Below are positions 59,730-64,000 of a stretch of DNA of 64,000 nucleotides, one piece after another. The DNA is taken from contig NZ_JARUBN010000001.1 in the NCBI RefSeq assembly GCF_029626265.1, positions 2,108,001 through 2,172,000 of the forward strand, read 5' to 3'. The translations under genes were made by a program, and so were the position numbers. Below the pieces are notes generated by a model. The model was not told the DNA's origin. It saw nothing but the letters and a program-made list of their open reading frames with translations, and did no database searches. Origin of the DNA: Micromonospora sp. WMMD1102 (GTDB lineage: Bacteria; Actinomycetota; Actinomycetes; Mycobacteriales; Micromonosporaceae). The number at the start of each line of letters is the position of its first letter. Positions within the stretch are counted from its first letter, which is position 1.

Positions 59730-60772
59730 CGGGGCCTCTCTGCTGTCGTTGTGATCGGATCAGCGCCGGCCAGGAGTGCGGCCATGGTGCGTAGGTTCTC
59801 GGATGCGCTCTCGGCGCGCAGGGCATCGGCGACAGCCGCCCTTACCGGCTCGTGCCCGGAGGCGCCGGCTCGGTGTAGGAGGACCGCGCTACACCACCGA
59901 GCCGCCGCGTCACGGGGGTTGCGCAGCTCTTCGGCGAGCTTCGGCAGTGCGTCCGGCGCGGCTAGGGTCGAGCCTCGGCCGAACTGTGTAGCAAGTGTCC
60001 ACGACAGGCCGAGGACTCGGCTCGCGACCGCGGTGAGGTACAGGGTCCGCATCGCCTCGTCGGCGCGAAGTGCTGCGATCACCCGGTCGGCTGTCTCGGG
60101 TGCCTCGACCTTCGCCAGGATGCCCGCCGCGTTCACCCGCAGCACATCCGTCGCGCCACTTCTCATCCATCGACTGAGGGTTACTTTGCTTACAGCATCC
60201 TGCTGAACGAACTCGCGGATCACCAGGTCGATCGCGTGGCTGGTCTGGGTGGTCTCAAGCCGACCGCTCGCACCGGCCGCGATATCGCCGAACACCCGGC
60301 AGGCCAGATGGAAGTCGAGTAGGCCCGGGTGAGCGAAGCGGACGGCGCCGGCCGGGGTGCGGACGAGTTGGCGCCGCTGGACGAGCTGGGCCGTACCGGG
60401 CCGCAGGGCCGCTGGTATCAGGCTCTGGTGCAGCTCGTGCCCGTCTCCGAGCCAGATCTCCCACGCGATCCACTGAGCGCATCCGTCCAGGTCGTCCACA
60501 GATGAGGTGCCAGCCACGACGCCGGCGACGGTAGCGCCTGCCAGCGCGAAGAAATCTTTCCGTCTCACATCGTCAACGGTAGGCCACGACGCCGCGCCGA
60601 GCGTTCGCCGGACCGCTCGCTGATAGAGGTCGACGGTGGCCGGCGTAACCGGACGTTCGCCTGCCTCGATCCGGGACAGATGGCTTGCGGACAGCCCACC
60701 GAGGCGCGCGACCTCGGCAAGTGTGAGGTCCGCCGCTCGTCGCGCCTGCCGCAGCTCTGGTCCTGTCCTCAT
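59726..60772 (-). CDS. XRE-family regulator with a long alpha-helical C-terminal domain
   Basis: 348 residues from ATG 60772 after GGAGTGAAG. Helix-turn-helix at about 5-58: 'LRQARRAADLTLAEVARLGGLSASHLSRIEAGERPVTPATVDLY'. The segment about 75-100 (FFALAGATVAGVVAGTS) resembles the conserved linker of actinobacterial XRE proteins. The rest is HEAT- or TPR-like helices ('RVNAAGILAKVEAPETADRVIAALRADEAMRTLYLTAVASRVLG'), probably a sensor or protein-binding platform. Co-transcribed with the PPC-domain gene; divergent from two small Cys-motif genes. Confidence 0.88.
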   Translation of the reverse strand: MRTGPELRQARRAADLTLAEVARLGGLSASHLSRIEAGERPVTPATVDLYQRAVRRTLGAASWPTVDDVRRKDFFALAGATVAGVVAGTSSVDDLDGCAQWIAWEIWLGDGHELHQSLIPAALRPGTAQLVQRRQLVRTPAGAVRFAHPGLLDFHLACRVFGDIAAGASGRLETTQTSHAIDLVIREFVQQDAVSKVTLSRWMRSGATDVLRVNAAGILAKVEAPETADRVIAALRADEAMRTLYLTAVASRVLGLSWTLATQFGRGSTLAAPDALPKLAEELRNPRDAAARWCSAVLLHRAGASGHEPVRAAVADALRAESASENLRTMAALLAGADPITTTAERPR

Positions 60773-60980
60773 CTTCACTCCGATTGCCGCACGTTTCTTG
60801 CGGCACGGGTACGACTCCCGAGCGTAGGCGGTTCGCGTACAGGGTGGAAGCAAGCGCTCCTGCTCGGACCCCACACCCGAAGTTCACCCAGGACGGGCCG
60901 GGGCGGCCTACGGGGACGGTACCGGGGCGGCAACCCATGATGCCGTCCCCGTTCCACTACGCCGATGGGAGACAGAAGCC

Positions 60981-61352
60981 ATGAGACTGTTTCGCGGACC
61001 GCGCCCGACGCACCGTCCGGACTGGCGCCGGTTCTGGCGGTACTGCCGGTGCGGATTCCGATGGGTGTGCCCGGACTCTTTCGGTCCGGTACCGATGCCC
61101 TACCGACCGGCGCCCGTGCCGTCGCTGACCCGAGCCGGGTTCCGCCGGGCGGTTCGCGAGGCCGCGTCCGGCGCGGCGATCGCCCGCGAGTCGGCGGCCG
61201 TGCCGCGCGACCCGGACGGACGGCCCCGGCCGACCAACCAGCGCCTGGCGTGGAACCGCTGGCCTGCGACGATGCCTCGACTCTCGAACGGCCGCGCGGG
61301 CAACCTCACCCCTGCCCAGCGGCAGCAGCTGCGGCACGACGCCCGGACGTAG
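60981..61352 (+). CDS. Small conserved actinobacterial protein with CxCxxxxxC motif
   Basis: 123 residues from ATG 60981, with GGGAGA ten bases upstream. Basic at the start, 'RYCRCGFRWVCPDS' (about residues 20-34) may bind zinc, and the rest is Arg/Pro-rich. Such genes are found beside XRE-family regulators in Micromonospora-type genomes; function unknown. It pairs with the next gene (2-bp gap). The divergent spacer to the XRE gene (60773-60980) must hold both promoters; no clear dyad seen there. Confidence 0.65.
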   Translation: MRLFRGPRPTHRPDWRRFWRYCRCGFRWVCPDSFGPVPMPYRPAPVPSLTRAGFRRAVREAASGAAIARESAAVPRDPDGRPRPTNQRLAWNRWPATMPRLSNGRAGNLTPAQRQQLRHDART

Positions 61353-61354
61353 TC

Positions 61355-61645
61355 GTGATCGGGCCGCAGGAGCGTTGGATCCGCCACACGGGACGGCTCG
61401 CCCAGAGACGTCGCGAGTCCGGTCGGCACACCCCGGGGCGGGCCTACCACTGCGAGACCTGCTCTGCGCCGTGGCCCTGCGCACCCGCCCGGCTGGCCCT
61501 GCTGGTCGACTTCGAGGGCGACCGGGTGGGGCTGCTGGTGTACCTCGCCGGACACCTGACCCGTGCGCTTCAGGCGATGCCTGACACGCACCCCGCGCTG
61601 ATCGCCGGTCAGATCCTCCACTGGTTACCTCGGCGCCGCAGGTAG
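61355..61645 (+). CDS. Small conserved actinobacterial protein with CxxCxxxWPC motif
   Basis: 96 residues from GTG 61355, 2 bp after the stop of the first small gene. 'RAYHCETCSAPWPCAPARLAL' (about residues 30-50) is a short zinc-type motif common in actinobacterial regulator-linked small proteins. The C-terminal part is helical (LVYLAGHLTRALQAMPDTHP). Function unknown; probably forms a unit with the preceding gene and the divergent XRE regulator. Confidence 0.65.
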   Translation: MIGPQERWIRHTGRLAQRRRESGRHTPGRAYHCETCSAPWPCAPARLALLVDFEGDRVGLLVYLAGHLTRALQAMPDTHPALIAGQILHWLPRRRR

Positions 61646-61710
61646 CGCCAACTCATGCCGTCAGCGAGACCCCGTGCCCTGGCCGCGCCTCGTGCGGGAC
61701 CGCGTTGAAC

Positions 61711-61716
61711 TAGGCT
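61711..61716 (+). promoter_or_regulatory. -10 hexamer TAGGCT of a leaderless promoter
   Basis: TAGGCT ends 8 nt before ATG 61725; the longer open frame upstream is not needed. Confidence 0.4.
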
Positions 61717-61724
61717 CCGACGAC

Positions 61725-62354
61725 ATGGGGGAGGCGGACGTGACGGCGCGGGCGATGGTCGCGGACTTCTGGCTGGACCCCTCCTGCCCGTACACCTGGA
61801 CGACCTCGCGCTGGCTGCTGGAGGTGGCGAAGGTCCGGCCGGTCGAGCCGCGTTGGCACCTGATGAGCCTGTCGGTGCTGAACGAGGGGCGCGACGACGA
61901 TCCCGAGGGCGACCCGGAGGGTTACCTCTGGGTCCCGGTGCGGATCTGCGCGGCGGCGCGGCAGGAACATGGTCCGGCGGCGATGGCCCGACTCTACACG
62001 GCGATGTGGACGACCGCCCGGGGTGACGGGGACTGGCTCGGCGACCTGCACGTCGCGCTGGCCGCCGCCGGCCTGCCGCGCGAGTTGGCCGAGGCCGGCA
62101 TGTCAACGGCGTACGACGACGCGGTGCGCGCCTCGCACGCCGAGGCGATCGGTCTGGTCGGCCCACACGTCGGCACTCCGATCATCGCGGCGACCGGTGC
62201 CGACGGTGCCCGGGTCGCCTTCTTCGGCCCGGTGATCTCCCGCATTCCGACCGGTGAGCAGGCCGGGCGGCTCTGGGACGGCACCCTGCTGGTGGCCGGT
62301 GTGCCCGGTTTCCACGAACTCAAGGGTGCCCCGCACGTCGCACCGCAGCTCTGA
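61725..62354 (+). CDS. DsbA-fold mycothiol-dependent nitroreductase-like protein (Rv2466c type)
   Basis: 209 residues. 'VADFWLDPSCPYTWTTSRWLLEVAKVRPVEPRW' is the active-site region of the Rv2466c-like DsbA-fold family; the catalytic Cys is present (C of CPYT) but the second Cys of the CPWC site in the type enzyme is replaced by Thr, as in several relatives. 'GPHVGTPIIAATGADG' gives the cis-Pro loop. The family reduces nitro compounds or disulfides with mycothiol, which fits an actinomycete. Cytoplasmic; monocistronic. Confidence 0.85.
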   Translation: MGEADVTARAMVADFWLDPSCPYTWTTSRWLLEVAKVRPVEPRWHLMSLSVLNEGRDDDPEGDPEGYLWVPVRICAAARQEHGPAAMARLYTAMWTTARGDGDWLGDLHVALAAAGLPRELAEAGMSTAYDDAVRASHAEAIGLVGPHVGTPIIAATGADGARVAFFGPVISRIPTGEQAGRLWDGTLLVAGVPGFHELKGAPHVAPQL

Positions 62355-62414
62355 CCCGCGGCTGCGTCGCGGGCCCGCGGATCCGCTACCTGGGGCCACA
62401 GGTCTGCCGGACTT

Positions 62415-62440
62415 GATAGGCAAGTGATTACTTGCCTATC
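62415..62440. promoter_or_regulatory. Operator: 26-bp palindrome of the ArsR-type regulator
   Basis: GATAGGCAAGT-GATT-ACTTGCCTATC: perfect 11-bp arms, 4-bp centre. Its right arm overlaps the -10 hexamer TATCAT (62437-62442), which lies 6 nt before GTG 62449. Bound protein would block its own leaderless promoter. Confidence 0.75.
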
Positions 62441-62448
62441 ATCGTGGG

Positions 62449-62769
62449 GTGAGTGACACCGCCGAACCCGGACGTGCGGCCAGGGAGGCCGACGTGTTCA
62501 AGGCCCTGGCCGATCCGACCCGTCGGAAGATCCTTGACGAGCTGGCGGAGCGCGACGGGCAGACGCTGTTCGAGATCTGTACCCGGCTGGCGATGAAATA
62601 CCAGCTCACCTCGTCCCGCCAGGCGACCTCGCAGCACCTGGAGGTGCTGATCGGGGCAGGGCTGGTCACCAGCCGCCGGGAGGGTCGCTACAAGTTCCAC
62701 CACCTCGAAACCGGCCCCCTGGAACACCTCACCGATCGATGGCTCAAGCGCGAAACCAAGGAGAACTGA
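62449..62769 (+). CDS. ArsR-family transcriptional regulator
   Basis: 106 residues from GTG 62449. 'VFKALADPTRRKILDELAERDGQTLFEICTRL', 'SSRQATSQHLEVLIGAGLVTSRREGRYKFHHL' is the winged helix of the ArsR group, of the kind found next to SRPBCC or VOC genes. No metal-binding Cys pairs are present, so it is not a metal sensor of the ArsR/SmtB type. The stop overlaps the start of the VOC gene by one base (TGATG). Autoregulation is very likely through the palindrome at 62415. Confidence 0.93.
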   Translation: MSDTAEPGRAAREADVFKALADPTRRKILDELAERDGQTLFEICTRLAMKYQLTSSRQATSQHLEVLIGAGLVTSRREGRYKFHHLETGPLEHLTDRWLKRETKEN

Positions 62770-63155
62770 TGCGCATCACCGTTACCAGCGTCCTCGTCGG
62801 CAACCAGGAGGAGGCGTTGAAGTTCTACACCGAAAAACTCGGCTTCGTGAAGAAGACGGATGTCCCGGCCGGCGGGGCGCGCTGGCTCACCGTCGTCTCG
62901 CCGGACAACCCCGACGGCTGTGAGCTGCTGCTCGAACCGGACGGCCACCCCGCGGCCAAGCCGTGGAAGGAGGCGCTGGTGAACGACGGCATCCCGTACA
63001 CCCAGTTCGCGGTCGACGACGTCCGCGCGGAGTACGAGCGGCTGCGCGGGCTGGGCGTCCGGTTCACCCAGGAGCCGGCGGAGATGGGGCCGGTCACGAC
63101 GGCCGTCTTCGACGACACCTGCGGCAACCTGATCCAGATCGTCCAGCTGCACTGA
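62769..63155 (+). CDS. VOC-family protein
   Basis: 128 residues from ATG 62769 (AAGGAG 8 bases upstream, inside the ArsR gene). 'VTSVLVGNQEEALKFYTEKLGFVKKTD', 'GCELLLEPDGHPAAKPWKEALVNDGIPYTQFAVDDVRAEYERLRGLGV' and 'AVFDDTCGNLIQIVQLH' show two VOC modules. Resembles glyoxalase-superfamily proteins linked to ArsR regulators. It is the only target gene in the operon, so it may detoxify the compound that the regulator senses. Confidence 0.9.
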   Translation: MRITVTSVLVGNQEEALKFYTEKLGFVKKTDVPAGGARWLTVVSPDNPDGCELLLEPDGHPAAKPWKEALVNDGIPYTQFAVDDVRAEYERLRGLGVRFTQEPAEMGPVTTAVFDDTCGNLIQIVQLH

Positions 63156-63163
63156 CCCGGGCC

Positions 63164-63203
63164 GGGCCGTCTCTCCCCCGGCACAGGTGGGGGAGGACGG
63201 CCC
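63164..63203 (+). terminator. Hairpin terminator after the ArsR/VOC operon
   Basis: GGGCCGTCTCTCCCCC (63164-63179) pairs with GGGGGAGGACGGCCC (63189-63203), one bulge, 9-nt loop. Confidence 0.75.
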
Positions 63204-63251
63204 GCAGCTTCCTCCGAGGGTCTCGGATACCGGTCCGGCTGGTGCACGGTC

Positions 63252-63281
63252 TTGACATCGCCACGGCGTGGCCCAAATAAT
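63252..63281 (+). promoter_or_regulatory. Promoter of the xylulokinase gene
   Basis: TTGACA (63252-63257), 18-nt spacer, AATAAT (63276-63281). The following AT-rich AGCCAATAAACAAATCG (63284-63300) is unusual here and resembles sites of ROK-type xylose repressors; no such regulator is in the window. Confidence 0.5.
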
Positions 63282-63376
63282 TCAGCCAATAAACAAATCG
63301 CTGTGCGGGCGGGTCCCCGGCCCTGCCGTGGTCGGTGGCGTCAATTGACCCGTACCGGAGCGCCCCGGGAGGACCG

Positions 63377-64000
63377 GTGCCCCTCGTCGCCGGGGTCGAC
63401 TCGTCGACCCAGTCGTGCAAAGTCGTCATCCGCGACGCCGAGACCGGGGAACTGGTGCGCGAGGGTCGCGCACCACACCCCGTCGGCACCGCCGTGCCGC
63501 CGTCGGCGTGGGAGGCCGCGCTCTCCGACGCGGTCGCCCAGGCTGGTGGGCTGGACGACGTGGCCGCCGCCTCGATCGCCGGACAGCAGCAGGGCATGGT
63601 CTGCCTGGACGCGGGTGGTGCGGTGATCCGGGACGCCGTGCTGTGGAACGACACCCGCTCGGCCGGCGCCGCCGCCGACCTGGTTGCCGACCTCGGCGGT
63701 GGCGAGACCGGGCGGCGAGCCTGGGCGGAGGCGGTCGGTCTGGTGCCGGTGGCCAGTTTCACCGTCACCAAGCTGCGCTGGCTGGCCTCGGCAGAGCCGG
63801 AGAACGCCGCCCGTACGGTCGCCGTGTGTCTGCCACACGACTGGCTGACCTGGCGGCTGGCCGGCGCACCCGAACTGGAGGCGCTGTGCACCGACCGCAG
63901 CGACGCTAGCGGGACCGGATACTGGTCGGCCGCGACCGGTGAATACCGTACCGACCTGATCCGGTTGGCGTTCGGCCGGGACGACATCCTGCTGCCGCAG
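63377..64000 (+). CDS. xylB: Xylulokinase, N-terminal part (runs off the window)
   Basis: 208 residues from GTG 63377 after GGGAGGA. FGGY-kinase start '[22 protein letters not shown]' with the phosphate-binding D-S-S-T, '[16 protein letters not shown]' with the Q-Q-G-M of xylulokinases, 'LWNDTRS' (substrate Asp), '[33 protein letters not shown]' and '[14 protein letters not shown]'. The reaction is ATP-dependent phosphorylation of D-xylulose. The C-terminal ATPase domain lies beyond base 64000. Neighbouring xylA or a regulator may follow outside. Confidence 0.92.
   Translation, partial: MPLVAGVDSSTQSCKVVIRDAETGELVREGRAPHPVGTAVPPSAWEAALSDAVAQAGGLDDVAAASIAGQQQGMVCLDAGGAVIRDAVLWNDTRSAGAAADLVADLGGGETGRRAWAEAVGLVPVASFTVTKLRWLASAEPENAARTVAVCLPHDWLTWRLAGAPELEALCTDRSDASGTGYWSAATGEYRTDLIRLAFGRDDILLPQ

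Overview
The window is a 64 kb piece of very GC-rich chromosome. Dense genes on both strands, frequent GTG and TTG starts, ECF sigma factors, Tat and lipoprotein signals, a mycothiol-type reductase and small XRE-linked genes with Cys-x-x-Cys...Trp-Pro-Cys motifs point to a mycelial actinomycete, most likely Micromonosporaceae. That placement is inferred from gene content and style. No rRNA, tRNA, CRISPR array, phage or plasmid module was seen, and the only mobile element is one insertion sequence.

Layout. 1-2.1 kb: a secreted ricin-type lectin protein (cut by the window edge) and a secreted GH43/AbfB arabinofuranosidase share a divergent promoter carrying a LacI-type operator. 2.3-9.4 kb: an FAD reductase, a DHFR-like gene with a frameshift, an SRPBCC protein, a TetR regulator, a SEC-C protein, a short-chain dehydrogenase and an MFS transporter. 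9.4-22.9 kb: a Tat-exported dimethylformamidase-like protein, a ProA-like dehydrogenase, an ECF sigma/lipoprotein pair, a receptor-type Ser/Thr kinase, a luciferase-like oxidoreductase, a secreted SGNH hydrolase and a DUF5685 protein with a cysteine-rich tail. 23-31.3 kb: a sugar-acid operon (solute-binding protein, two permeases, galactonate dehydratase-like, mannonate dehydratase-like, gluconokinase), divergent from a GntR/FadR-type regulator that is followed by a MetE-like gene.

31.4-50.3 kb: two VOC proteins, two convergent CorA channels, a beta-propeller gene beside a ubiquitin-fold (MoaD/ThiS-type) gene, a GT87-type glycosyltransferase, a membrane sulfatase-fold protein, a two-subunit CoA-transferase divergent from a flavin monooxygenase, a methyltransferase, a lipoprotein, a questin-oxidase-like protein, an ADP-ribosylglycohydrolase, and a second sigma factor with a coupled membrane protein. 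50.6-55.7 kb: a large secreted GH87-type alpha-glucanase gene split by a complete ISAs1-family element with clear inverted repeats and a 10-bp target duplication; removing the element and one duplication restores a 1,204-residue frame. 55.8-64 kb: a membrane-protein remnant, an aldo/keto reductase, a membrane protein/winged-helix/truncated hydrolase operon, an XRE-PPC pair, a DsbA-fold nitroreductase-like protein, an ArsR/VOC operon with an excellent palindromic operator, and the start of a xylulokinase gene.

Themes. Several genes (GH43, ricin lectin, GH87, sugar-acid operon, xylulokinase) serve plant or fungal polysaccharide use. At least nine genes show a TAnnnT -10 hexamer 6-8 nt before the start codon, the arrangement of leaderless transcripts, which helped choose starts. 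Short tandem repeats of 16-21 nt recur at gene ends. No complete new multi-gene defence or biosynthetic system was evident; the best leads are the DUF5685 cysteine tail, the propeller/ubiquitin-fold pair, the tandem repeats and the IS-split glucanase.
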